Shown here piece after piece: positions 57,031-64,000 of a stretch of 64,000 bases of DNA (the stretch's first letter is position 1; each line of letters starts with the position of its first letter). The translations under genes were made by a program, and so were the position numbers. Below the pieces are notes generated by a model. The model was given only the letters and a program-made list of their open reading frames with translations, did no database searches and was not told where the DNA came from. The DNA comes from Mycolicibacterium aurum (GTDB taxonomy: Bacteria; Actinomycetota; Actinomycetes; Mycobacteriales; Mycobacteriaceae): NCBI RefSeq assembly GCF_900637195.1, contig NZ_LR134356.1, forward strand, positions 2,232,001 to 2,296,000, written 5' to 3'.

Positions 57031-58223
57031 CCGCGACGACCGGTGTACGCACCACCACGTCGGTGCTTCTGCCCGTCGACGGCGAGCTGCGCCGCCACCA
57101 CCTCGGGGAGCCGGGCCGGTGGCGGCGTCCGGCGCAGCCGATCACGTCGCGGATCGCTTACGCCGCAGCCCATGTCGTGCCGAAGGTGACCGCGGACAAC
57201 ACGCCGGGCGCGCCGGCGGATCTGGACTGGGACACCACTATGGCCTACCGGCACGAGCTGTGGTCCTACGGGCTCGGCGTCGCCGACGCGATGGACACCG
57301 CGCAGCGCGGCATGGGCATGGACTGGCCGGCCACCCGTGAACTGATCATGCGTTCGGGTCGCGAGGCATGTGCCGCGGGCGGACTTCTGGCCTGTGGCGC
57401 GGGAACCGACCAGCTGGGTCCGGGCGATGTTCCGGCGGGCGCGGCGGGGTTGCGTGCCGTCACCGACGCCTATCGCGAGCAGATCGACGTGGTCCGTGCG
57501 GCCGGTGCGCAGGTGATCCTGATGGCCTCGCGTGCCCTTGCGCGGGCGGCGGCGTCGCCGCAGGACTATCTGTCGGTGTACGGCACGCTGCTGTCCGAAG
57601 CGGACCGTCCCGTGATCCTGCACTGGCTGGGTGACATGTTCGACCCGGCTCTGCACGGCTACTGGGGAAGTCCCGACATCGGCCACGCCACCGCCACGTT
57701 CGAAGAACTGGTGCGACGGCATGCGGACAAGGTGGACGGGGTCAAGGTGTCTCTGCTCGACGCCGCCCACGAGGTGGCGCTGCGCCGCGCGCTGCCAGAG
57801 GGTGTGCGCCTCTACACGGGTGACGACTTCAACTACCCGGAGCTGATCGTCGGAGACCAGGAGGGCCATTCCGACGCCCTTCTCGGCATCTTCGCCGCGA
57901 TCTACCCGGCGGCCTCGACCGCGCTGCAGGAGATCGACGCGGGCAATATCGTTGCTGCACAGGAGATTCTGGAGTCCACCCGTTCCCTCGGCAGGCACAT
58001 CTTCTCCGCGCCGACGTACTACTACAAGACCGGCATCGCATTCCTGGCCTGGCTCAACGGCCACCAGCCTGGTTTCGCGATGGTGGGAGGTCTGGCCAGT
58101 GGCCGCTCTGTCGGCCACCTGAGCCGGGTGTTCGTCTTCGCCGACCGTGCGGGCCTGCTGTCGGATCCGGATCTGGCCGCCGAGCGGATGCGTACCTTCC
58201 TGTCCGTGAACGGAGTCAGCTGA
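57027..58223 (+). CDS. DUF993 dihydrodipicolinate-synthase-like protein
   Basis: Predicted TIM-barrel protein of 398 residues of the DUF993 family, related to class I lyases of the DapA group. ITSRIAYAAAHVVPKVTADNTPG near the N-terminus and YGTLLSEADRPVILHWLGDMFDPALHGYWG are conserved-looking segments. The Lys in DGVKVSLLD (about 240) is at the position expected for a Schiff-base lysine, so an aldolase/lyase or dehydratase activity is likely; this is inference. The substrate is unknown. It overlaps both neighbours by 1-4 nt, showing tight coupling with the oxidoreductase and isomerase. Confidence 0.8.
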   Translation: MTATTGVRTTTSVLLPVDGELRRHHLGEPGRWRRPAQPITSRIAYAAAHVVPKVTADNTPGAPADLDWDTTMAYRHELWSYGLGVADAMDTAQRGMGMDWPATRELIMRSGREACAAGGLLACGAGTDQLGPGDVPAGAAGLRAVTDAYREQIDVVRAAGAQVILMASRALARAAASPQDYLSVYGTLLSEADRPVILHWLGDMFDPALHGYWGSPDIGHATATFEELVRRHADKVDGVKVSLLDAAHEVALRRALPEGVRLYTGDDFNYPELIVGDQEGHSDALLGIFAAIYPAASTALQEIDAGNIVAAQEILESTRSLGRHIFSAPTYYYKTGIAFLAWLNGHQPGFAMVGGLASGRSVGHLSRVFVFADRAGLLSDPDLAAERMRTFLSVNGVS

Positions 58224-59089
58224 TGCCGGATGTGTTCGGGCGCCTGTCGCTCAACACGATGACCACCAAGGGCTGGACCCTGCGGCAGGCGGTGGAGCAG
58301 ACGGCGGCCGCCGGCCTGCCCGCGATCGGACTGTGGCGCGCCCGGGTCGCGGAGGCCGGAGTGGAACAGGCGGCGAAAATCGTCGGTGACAACGGGTTAC
58401 GGGTCTCCAGTCTGTGCCGTGGCGGGTTTCTGACCGGACTCGACGACCACGACGCGGCGCTGGAGGACAACCGCCGCGCGATCGACGAGGCCGCCGTTCT
58501 CGGCGCCTCGGAGTTGGTGATGGTCACGGGTGGGATGCCCGACCGTGATCTGGTCGGCGCCCGCGGGCGCCTGGCCGACCGACTCGCCGAACTGGTCCCG
58601 TACGCGGCCGACCACGACGTCCGGTTGGCGCTGGAGCCGCTGCATCCGGTGTTCTGTGCCGACCGGGCCGTGATCAGCACGCTCGGACAGGCGCTCGATC
58701 TGGCCGCTCCGCACCCCGCGCGGACGGTCGGGGTCGTCGTCGACACGTACCACGTGTGGTGGGATCCCGCGCTGGCCGAGTCGGTGGCCCGTGCCGGCGC
58801 GCAGGGCCGCATCAGCAGCTACCAGGTATGCGACTGGCTGGTGCCGATGGCGCCCGACCCGCTGGTCTCGCGGGGCATGATGGGGGACGGGATCATCGAC
58901 TTCTCGGCCATCGGCACGATGGTCCGCGACGCCGGCTACGCCGGCGACGTCGAGGTGGAGATTTTCAACGAAACCATTTGGGCCACCAACGGTGTCACTG
59001 TTCTGGAGACGATGAAGCAGCGCTACCGCGAGCTCGTCTGGCCCGCGCTCGACTCGCCCGGGGCTGACCACTCTCAGACGGCGGAGTAG
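58223..59089 (+). CDS. Sugar phosphate isomerase/epimerase-like TIM-barrel protein
   Basis: AP-endonuclease-2/xylose-isomerase-like barrel of 288 residues. Probable metal ligands are in LALEPLHPVF (Glu), VVVDTYHVWWDP (Asp/His), ISSYQVCDW and DVEVEIFNE (Glu). FGRLSLNTMTTKGWTLRQAVEQTAAAGLPAIGLWR is a typical opening. Members include 3-keto-sugar and hydroxypyruvate isomerases or inosose dehydratases. It is the third gene of the LacI-linked catabolic operon and converges on the TetR gene. Confidence 0.82.
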   Translation: MPDVFGRLSLNTMTTKGWTLRQAVEQTAAAGLPAIGLWRARVAEAGVEQAAKIVGDNGLRVSSLCRGGFLTGLDDHDAALEDNRRAIDEAAVLGASELVMVTGGMPDRDLVGARGRLADRLAELVPYAADHDVRLALEPLHPVFCADRAVISTLGQALDLAAPHPARTVGVVVDTYHVWWDPALAESVARAGAQGRISSYQVCDWLVPMAPDPLVSRGMMGDGIIDFSAIGTMVRDAGYAGDVEVEIFNETIWATNGVTVLETMKQRYRELVWPALDSPGADHSQTAE

Positions 59090-59112
59090 ACCCTGGCGCA
59101 GACCGCGGCCAC

Positions 59113-59742
59113 CTAGTTGCCGATCTCGGCGACGACGGTGCTGAGGTAGGCCCGCATGAAATCGGTGAACAGCTCATCGGCGGTGCTGCCGTCCACTGCG
59201 GCCAGGGCCTGCGTCATCGCCGGGTAGAGCTCTGGATCGGGCGTGGGGCCTCGTCCTGTCGGCGCGTAGTCAGCTGCGCTCTCGACGAGGAAACCCGAAC
59301 CCACCGCCATGAGCGTCAGACAATCGATGATCCGAACGTGGTGCGTCGCAGGAACTCCCGCGGCCCCCAGGTACTGGCACAGGGCTTCGTACTCGTCGAA
59401 GACGCCGGTTTTGGGCATGTACTGCACGATGAGCGGGGCGCAATTCGGATGCCGCAGAATACGTTTGCGCAAGGCCATGGTCTGCGCCATCAGAAACTCG
59501 GTCCAGTTCGGCCCCGGCGGCGGAATGTCGGGCGGTGCGTCGATCGCCGTCACCGACTGTGCCACCGCTGTCATCAGCTCCGCCCTGTCGGCGAAATATC
59601 GGTACAGCGAGGACGTGCGCACGCCCAGCGACGCCGCAAGTCGGGGCATGGTGAATTCCTCGAGGCCGTGTGTGTCGATCAGCTCCACGGCTCCGTCGAT
59701 AAGCTTCTGTTTGCTCAAAAGCCCTTGGGGGGGACGTCCCAT
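59113..59742 (-). CDS. TetR-family regulator
   Basis: Repressor of 209 residues. The helix-turn-helix runs over LIDGAVELIDTHGLEEFTMPRLAASLGVRTSSLYRYFADRAELM (about 13-56), followed by a TetR_C-like helical effector domain. The ATG giving MGRPPQGLLSKQKL is the natural family start; the frame is open further upstream but without domain content. It lies 103 nt downstream of the EchA gene on the same strand. A GACACGT half-site 12 nt upstream resembles the GACACGTGTC palindrome ahead of echA. Confidence 0.83.
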   Translation of the reverse strand: MGRPPQGLLSKQKLIDGAVELIDTHGLEEFTMPRLAASLGVRTSSLYRYFADRAELMTAVAQSVTAIDAPPDIPPPGPNWTEFLMAQTMALRKRILRHPNCAPLIVQYMPKTGVFDEYEALCQYLGAAGVPATHHVRIIDCLTLMAVGSGFLVESAADYAPTGRGPTPDPELYPAMTQALAAVDGSTADELFTDFMRAYLSTVVAEIGN

Positions 59743-59845
59743 CGTTCCACTGTGACACGTCGCCGCGGATTGCCCTAACCAGTCGGGCCGGCGACGTCCA
59801 CCGTGTCCGTCAACCCGTTGCCTGAAGCGCTGCGCCGCTTGGCTT

Positions 59846-60613
59846 TCAGCGCACCTGGGAGCGGCCCCGCTCGATGACAGCGCTCCGACTCTCGGCGATG
59901 TCATCGCCGCTGGCGCTCTTCATCCACTCGCGCGCGGCCGCTGCCTCCTGCCACAACGGCCCGCTGTTCTGCTGGTCGTCGATGAGGTGGTAGGACGCCA
60001 GCAGTGAGCGCACGGCCTTCTGGTTGTTGCCCACGATCGACGCGGCGATGCCCCGGGCGGTGTCGAGCAGCTCGCCGTGCGGGACCACCTGCGTGACGAG
60101 CCCGCAGCGCAAGGCCTCCTCGGCAGACAGGTAGTCGCCGGTCATGCTCATTCGGCGGGCCATGCCGACGCCGACCTTCTGAGGAAGGCGCACCGACAGC
60201 CCCCAGGTGGGCATCAGGCCGACGCGGGCGTGGGTGTCGGCGAAACGCGCCTGCTCGGAGGCGATCAGGATGTCGCAGTACAGCGCGATCTCCAGCCCAC
60301 CGGTCACCGCGGCGCCGTTGATCGCCCCGATCACGGGCTTGCTCATCGGCGGCCACTTCGGCGAGATGTCGGGCAGTTCGGTGGTGTCTCCGAGCTCCTT
60401 GAGGTCCAAGCCGGCACAGAACACCGGGTCGGCCCCGGTGAGGATGACGACGTCGACGTCGTCGTCGCCCTGGGCCTCGCGCAGCGCCTCGAACAGGCGA
60501 CTGCGTAGCGCCGACGAGAGCGCGTTGCGGGAAGCGGGCCGATTCAGGGTGAGCGTGCGGATGCGGTCGCGGGTGTCGACGAGCAGGACGTCCGAGGAGT
60601 CAGCGGTGGTCAT
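59846..60613 (-). CDS. echA16: Enoyl-CoA hydratase/isomerase-like crotonase (EchA16-like)
   Basis: Crotonase-fold protein of 255 residues. LDLKELGD and GAINGAAVTGGLEIALYCDILIAS form the acyl-CoA site, with oxyanion-hole residues and the first catalytic Glu (GGLE). The position of the second catalytic Glu (PEI in true hydratases) reads THARVG, so straightforward hydration of enoyl-CoA is doubtful. Strong similarity to EchA16, which in M. tuberculosis is also near the dinF region, is from memory. A TetR gene lies downstream and a palindrome just upstream. Confidence 0.8.
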   Translation of the reverse strand: MTTADSSDVLLVDTRDRIRTLTLNRPASRNALSSALRSRLFEALREAQGDDDVDVVILTGADPVFCAGLDLKELGDTTELPDISPKWPPMSKPVIGAINGAAVTGGLEIALYCDILIASEQARFADTHARVGLMPTWGLSVRLPQKVGVGMARRMSMTGDYLSAEEALRCGLVTQVVPHGELLDTARGIAASIVGNNQKAVRSLLASYHLIDDQQNSGPLWQEAAAAREWMKSASGDDIAESRSAVIERGRSQVR

Positions 60614-60627
60614 CCGCTCACCGTATC

Positions 60628-60637
60628 GACACGTGTC
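60628..60637. promoter_or_regulatory. GACACGTGTC palindrome between echA and the DUF2277 gene
   Basis: A perfect 10-bp palindrome in the 44-bp divergent gap, 14 nt before the echA ATG and 20 nt before the DUF2277 ATG. It suits a TetR dimer; the neighbouring TetR gene is the candidate. Confidence 0.45.
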
Positions 60638-60657
60638 AAGCGCCTATCGTGGAGGTC

Positions 60658-60924
60658 ATGTGCCGAAACATCACCGAACTGCGTGGCCTGGAGCCGGCGG
60701 CCACCGATGACGAGATCGAGGCCGCCGCGCGTCAGTACGTCCGCAAGGTCAGCGGAGTCACCCGACCGTCGGGCGCCAACGTCGACGCCTTCGAGCGAGC
60801 GGTCGCCGAGGTCACGGCCACCACGCAGCGCCTTCTGGCCGGACTTCAGCCGCGCAGGCAACCACCGAAAACCGTTCCACCGCTACGCCGCCCCGAGGTC
60901 CGGGCGCGCCTCGGGCTCGGATGA
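60658..60924 (+). CDS. DUF2277 small protein
   Basis: Protein of 88 residues starting MCRNITELRGLEPAATDDEIEAAARQYVRKVSG, the diagnostic DUF2277 N-terminus, which fixes the start; GGAGG lies 2 nt upstream, unusually close, and a GTG 9 nt earlier is possible. It is helical and basic towards the C-terminus. It overlaps the DUF1802 gene (ATGA). No function is known. Confidence 0.82.
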   Translation: MCRNITELRGLEPAATDDEIEAAARQYVRKVSGVTRPSGANVDAFERAVAEVTATTQRLLAGLQPRRQPPKTVPPLRRPEVRARLGLG

Positions 60925-61481
60925 CGTCCACGCTGACCAGCCCCGCGCTCAAGGAATGGAGCGCGGCGGTACACGCCCTGCTCGACGGCAGGCAGACGGT
61001 GCTGCTGCGCAAGGGCGGGATCGGCGAGAAGCGGTTCGAGGTCGCATCCTCCCGGTTCCTGCTGTTCCCGACCGTGGCCCACAGCCACGCGGAGCGGGTA
61101 CGTCCCGAGCATCGCGAGCTGCTGACCCCGGCGGCGGCGGACAGCACCGACGACGAACTCGTTCTGCGCGCGGGAGCCCGGGTCACCGACGCGATCCAGG
61201 TGGAACGGCCCGACAACCTGGACGCCCTCGCCCCTCTGCATATCTGGACCGCGGAATCGGTCCGCGCCGACCGGCTCGAATTCCGGCCCAAACACCGGCT
61301 CACCGTGCTGGTGGTCTCGGCCGCACCGCTGCGCGAACCCATCCGGCTCGAACGCACTCCCGACTACCGGGGATGCACCAGCTGGGTTCAGCTGCCCGTG
61401 CACCCACAGTGGGGTGAGCCCGTGCACGACGATGCGGCTCTGGGGGAGATCGCGGCGCAGGTTCGCGCGTCAGTCGGCTGA
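60921..61481 (+). CDS. DUF1802 protein
   Basis: Cytosolic protein of 186 residues with the DUF1802 pattern: LKEWSAAVHALLDGRQTVLLRKGGIGE near the start and SRFLLFPTVAHSHAERVRP, then RGCTSWVQLP. Coupled to the DUF2277 gene by a 4-nt overlap. Its last 12 nt overlap the end of the convergent CocE-like gene. Function unknown; the sequence suggests a nucleotide- or nucleic-acid-related role only by weak analogy. Confidence 0.78.
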   Translation: MTSTLTSPALKEWSAAVHALLDGRQTVLLRKGGIGEKRFEVASSRFLLFPTVAHSHAERVRPEHRELLTPAAADSTDDELVLRAGARVTDAIQVERPDNLDALAPLHIWTAESVRADRLEFRPKHRLTVLVVSAAPLREPIRLERTPDYRGCTSWVQLPVHPQWGEPVHDDAALGEIAAQVRASVG

Positions 61482-63113
61482 CGGCGGACTGCTGTCTGCC
61501 GGCAGCACCAGCTTGGTGGCTTCACCGAAGTGCACGGTGTGCCGCGCCGTGGTGAATGTGGTTGCACTGACGACGGGTTCGCCGGTGCCGAGGTTGCGCA
61601 GGAAGCGGGGATGCGAGCCGCCCGCGATGAGCACCCGGATCCGGGAGCCGGCCGCGAACGTCCACGCAACGGGGTCCAGCTCGATGCGCACCGCCCCGGC
61701 ATCGGGTGCCGACGCCAGATAGCCGTCGCTGACGTTGCGGGAACTCCCGTCCTCGTCGACCTGACTGATGCGGACGAACAGATCGTTGTGCGGCGTCGTG
61801 CACGAGTGCTCCAATTCGAGCACCGGGGCGCCGACGACATAGAGGTCGGTGGGCAGCGAGGGGCTCGTGAAGGTCAGCACGTCGGCGCGCCGGGCCAGCG
61901 AAGTGTCGTCGCGGTAGCCGCCGACGGGGGACAGCAGCCTGCCGCCGACCGTCGGCGTCGGGTCGCCCGGGTTGTACACGAAGGTTGCCGAGTCGCCGGG
62001 AGCCGGCGCGGTGTCGGACAGCCGGCGGTCCGGTCCGAGGTAGAGAACCGCGTCGGGCATCGCGGGCGGCCAGTCGGGAAGGTCCAGCCAGCGTGGGTCC
62101 TGGGACGGACCGCTGAGGTGGATGCGCACCGGGGAGGATCGCTGCGACGGCGCGCCCCCGAGGTGCGTGCCCAGCCAGTCGAGGCTTTCGCGGAGCACCG
62201 TGGGGGCGGCCTTGGTCATCATCTGGCTGTGCGTCCACGGACCCACCGTGAGCCCGGTGGGCACCCCGCGGCTGTTCAGTGCGCGGTACTGCTCCAGCGT
62301 CTGTTCGACGAACAGGTCCTGCCAGCCGGACAACAGCAGCACCGGGACCTCGGCGCGGTCGAGTGCGTCGCGCAGATGCAGCCGGGTCCAGAACGGATCG
62401 TCGGCCTCGGGGTGCTCGAGCCACGACTCGAACCAGGGCGCACCCTCGCCGAGCAGGGCGCGACTCGCCTCACCGAGGGGCAGCTTCAGCGCTGCCTCGT
62501 CCACGAAGCGTTGGGCCCGCAGCTGATGGAGCATGACGCGTAGCCGGCGTGGATCCTCCTGGCGGGACACCAGATCGCTCCAGCCGAGGAAGTCATTGAG
62601 GCCGAAAGACCCGGCGCCCCAACGCGGGCCACTGACGTCGTGCAGGCCGACGGTGATGACGGCGGCCTTCATGTCCGGCGGTGGGTCACTGAGCAGCGCC
62701 CACTGGGTGAATCCCAGGTAGGACAGCCCGATGGTGCCGAAGGAGCCCGTGTACCAGGGTTGCTCGCGAAGCCACGCGACCGTGTCGGCGCCGTCGGCAG
62801 CCTCGTTGACGAAGGGGTCGAACTCGCCGCCCGAGCCGAATGTCCCACGCACGCTCTGGAACACCACGTGGTATCCGCGGGCGGCGTACACCGCGCCGAA
62901 CAGGGCGGAGAACGGGAAGCCACGTCCGTAGGGCGCGCGCACCAGCAGTGTGCCTGCCGGGGTCGCGGTATCGGGCGCGTAATGGTTGGCCCGCAGTTCG
63001 ACGCCGTCGCGCATGGGCACGCTCACGCGTCGGTCGACGGAGAAATCGGTGGTTGACGGCGGCACGCCGAGCGCGCTGCTGACCTTACGAAGAACGGACT
63101 GCTGAAATGTCAC
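61470..63113 (-). CDS. CocE/NonD-family serine hydrolase
   Basis: Alpha/beta hydrolase of 547 residues of the X-Pro dipeptidyl-peptidase/cocaine-esterase group. VPMRDGVELRANHYAP opens the catalytic domain, FQSVRGTFGSGGEFDPF is the oxyanion region and GTIGLSYLGFTQW holds the nucleophilic Ser (about 128). Asp in SGWQDLF and His in GPWTHS likely complete the triad. The C-terminal third is the jelly-roll PepX_C domain. It acts on acyl-ester or amide substrates; the physiological one is unknown. No signal peptide is seen. Confidence 0.85.
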   Translation of the reverse strand: MTFQQSVLRKVSSALGVPPSTTDFSVDRRVSVPMRDGVELRANHYAPDTATPAGTLLVRAPYGRGFPFSALFGAVYAARGYHVVFQSVRGTFGSGGEFDPFVNEAADGADTVAWLREQPWYTGSFGTIGLSYLGFTQWALLSDPPPDMKAAVITVGLHDVSGPRWGAGSFGLNDFLGWSDLVSRQEDPRRLRVMLHQLRAQRFVDEAALKLPLGEASRALLGEGAPWFESWLEHPEADDPFWTRLHLRDALDRAEVPVLLLSGWQDLFVEQTLEQYRALNSRGVPTGLTVGPWTHSQMMTKAAPTVLRESLDWLGTHLGGAPSQRSSPVRIHLSGPSQDPRWLDLPDWPPAMPDAVLYLGPDRRLSDTAPAPGDSATFVYNPGDPTPTVGGRLLSPVGGYRDDTSLARRADVLTFTSPSLPTDLYVVGAPVLELEHSCTTPHNDLFVRISQVDEDGSSRNVSDGYLASAPDAGAVRIELDPVAWTFAAGSRIRVLIAGGSHPRFLRNLGTGEPVVSATTFTTARHTVHFGEATKLVLPADSSPPSAD

Positions 63114-63128
63114 GTCCCGAGGCTACGC

Positions 63129-63150
63129 ATCGCGGTGACGCGACCGCGAT
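63129..63150 (-). terminator. Stem-loop between the DUF3558-like and CocE-like genes
   Basis: ATCGCGGT and ACCGCGAT form a perfect 8-bp stem around a 6-nt loop, 3 nt after the DUF3558-like stop and 15 nt before the CocE-like start on the same strand. It likely ends or attenuates the upstream transcript. Confidence 0.5.
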
Positions 63151-63153
63151 CAG

Positions 63154-63738
63154 TCAGTAGATATAGAACGGGCTCAGCTCGTGGGCACGCTGCAGATTGG
63201 TCTGAATGCAGTCCGGGTCGGGTTCGGAGTAGATCGGCGAGTAGAACAGCGATTGCTGGATGACCCCGTAGCTGGTCTTGAACGCCACCATGCAGGTGAT
63301 CCACCACCGGTTGTTCCAGTCGGTCGGCTTCATGATCCAGTACTGGGCGGCGCGATGGCCGTTGATGTCCAGTTCGACGGCGTCGGGCGGCAGCGTCTGT
63401 TCGAAGGTGCGCCACACGAAGGCCTCGATGGCCATCTGATAATTGCCGGCGTCGTACTTGCAGCGCAGGCTGTCTTCCGGCGTGGGGGGTGTGTATGCCA
63501 GCCCGATGCGCTGGATGACATCGAGCGGGATGTCGCGGCACGGGTCGAATGGATCCGGGTCGGTGAGTTCGATCACGGGGGACTTGATGGTGGTGGTGGC
63601 AGCGGGCAACGGCGCGAACGTCGACCGGAGATCGACCCCTCCGGACAGCCCCGGAACAGCAGGGTTGGCCTGCCAGACCACGACCACCGCCGCGACCAGC
63701 GCACTCAGCGCCGAGAACAGTCGCAGCTTGGCGACCAT
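63154..63738 (-). CDS. DUF3558-like exported protein
   Basis: Protein of 194 residues with an N-terminal hydrophobic segment (about 5-22, FSALSALVAAVVVVWQA) acting as a signal or anchor, without a lipobox Cys. The mature part has DPDPFDPCRDIPLDVIQRIGL, typical of mycobacterial DUF3558 cell-envelope proteins, and Cys about 67, 92, 149 and 177 that could form disulfides. The ATG follows a GTG by 3 nt; GGGGGTG is upstream. Function unknown. It is divergent from the metallophosphoesterase gene, with a KstR-type operator between. Confidence 0.7.
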   Translation of the reverse strand: MVAKLRLFSALSALVAAVVVVWQANPAVPGLSGGVDLRSTFAPLPAATTTIKSPVIELTDPDPFDPCRDIPLDVIQRIGLAYTPPTPEDSLRCKYDAGNYQMAIEAFVWRTFEQTLPPDAVELDINGHRAAQYWIMKPTDWNNRWWITCMVAFKTSYGVIQQSLFYSPIYSEPDPDCIQTNLQRAHELSPFYIY

Positions 63739-63841
63739 CACACCCCCTGGTCTCGTGGCCCGTTCACATCGGGCACCACTTGTCTCATCGTGATCCTGCC
63801 CGGGAGTGTAACGGGCGGCGGTGCCCAGCCGGGCCGGAACT

Positions 63842-63855
63842 TAGAACCTGTTCTA
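63842..63855. promoter_or_regulatory. KstR-type operator
   Basis: TAGAACCTGTTCTA is a perfect inverted repeat that fits the KstR consensus TNNAACNNGTTNNA at every fixed position. KstR is the TetR repressor of cholesterol catabolism. The site lies 104 nt before the DUF3558-like ATG and 48 nt before the metallophosphoesterase GTG, so either or both could belong to the regulon. Confidence 0.65.
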
Positions 63856-63902
63856 GTTGCCGGGAGGTGGCCACCCGGCACCCACCAGTACGCTGATGGG
63901 TT

Positions 63903-64000
63903 GTGACTGACGAACGGCGCCCCATTCTGTGGGCGGTCAGTGACCTCCACACCGGCCACACCGGCAACAAGCCGGTGACCGAATCGCTGCATCCGGCTTC
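63903..64000 (+). CDS. Metallophosphoesterase (5' end only)
   Basis: Only the first 32 codons are in the window. RPILWAVSDLHTGHTGNKPVTESLHP carries the first calcineurin-like metal motif (DLHTGH), as in the phosphoesterase next to pptT in mycobacteria (Rv2795c, from memory). A TACGCT hexamer 9 nt before the GTG fits a -10 element for a leaderless or nearly leaderless transcript; no clear ribosome-binding site is seen. Confidence 0.75.
   Translation, partial: MTDERRPILWAVSDLHTGHTGNKPVTESLHPA

Overview
The window is high-GC actinobacterial chromosome. Its backbone gene order (glnA4-amidotransferase-aldC-SDR; mtr-hydrolase-mqo-GNAT-chelatase-cobO-cobB-cysG-efpA-proS-two small genes-rimP-nusA-ylxR-infB-rbfA-nrnA-dinF) matches, as I recall it, the Rv2860c to Rv2836c stretch of Mycobacterium tuberculosis. 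Extra catabolic blocks between these anchors suggest a fast-growing, environmental Mycobacterium (Mycolicibacterium). No rRNA, tRNA, transposase, phage gene or CRISPR array was seen.

Layout. 1-6.6 kb: an amino-acid/amine permease (running off the left edge) faces an operon of glutamine-synthetase-like GlnA4, gamma-glutamyl hydrolase, aldehyde dehydrogenase, SDR and a FadR-type repressor, which looks like a glutamylation route for an amine. 6.7-12.3 kb: methyltransferase, ArsR regulator, then a UTRA-type GntR regulator, a choline-kinase-like protein and a dimethylglycine/sarcosine-dehydrogenase-like flavoprotein. 12.4-15 kb: an ECF cobalt/nickel importer (CbiM, PDGLE protein, CbiQ, CbiO), convergent with a TrcS/TrcR-like two-component system. 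17.2-25.9 kb: a GntR/FCD regulator, a complete LivKHMGF-type ABC importer, a tandem Rid-domain protein and an aldehyde dehydrogenase, forming an uncharacterised uptake and catabolism block. 26-27.2 kb: DoxX and a SigH-like ECF sigma factor without an adjacent anti-sigma gene.

27.3-51 kb is mostly backbone: mycothione reductase and a hydrolase (minus strand), mqo, GNAT, a cobalamin run (fused I/D chelatase, cobO, cobB, cysG), two tandem EfpA-type exporters, proS, two small minus-strand genes, then the rimP-nusA-ylxR-infB-rbfA-nrnA-dinF translation/RNA cluster. 51-59.1 kb is a second accessory block: deoC, an NMT1/SsuA-type ABC importer, a LacI repressor and a divergent operon of Gfo/Idh/MocA oxidoreductase, DUF993 aldolase-like protein and TIM-barrel isomerase. 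The same 14-bp LacI-type operator sequence lies upstream of the importer and in the lacI/oxidoreductase intergenic region, tying these genes into one candidate regulon; this is the best lead for an undescribed system here. 59.1-64 kb: TetR and EchA16-like crotonase, DUF2277 and DUF1802 genes, a CocE-type hydrolase, a DUF3558-like exported protein, a perfect KstR-type operator and the start of a metallophosphoesterase gene.

Starts were chosen from ribosome-binding sites, 4-nt overlaps and family N-termini. Functional names rest on motifs read by eye, without database searches.
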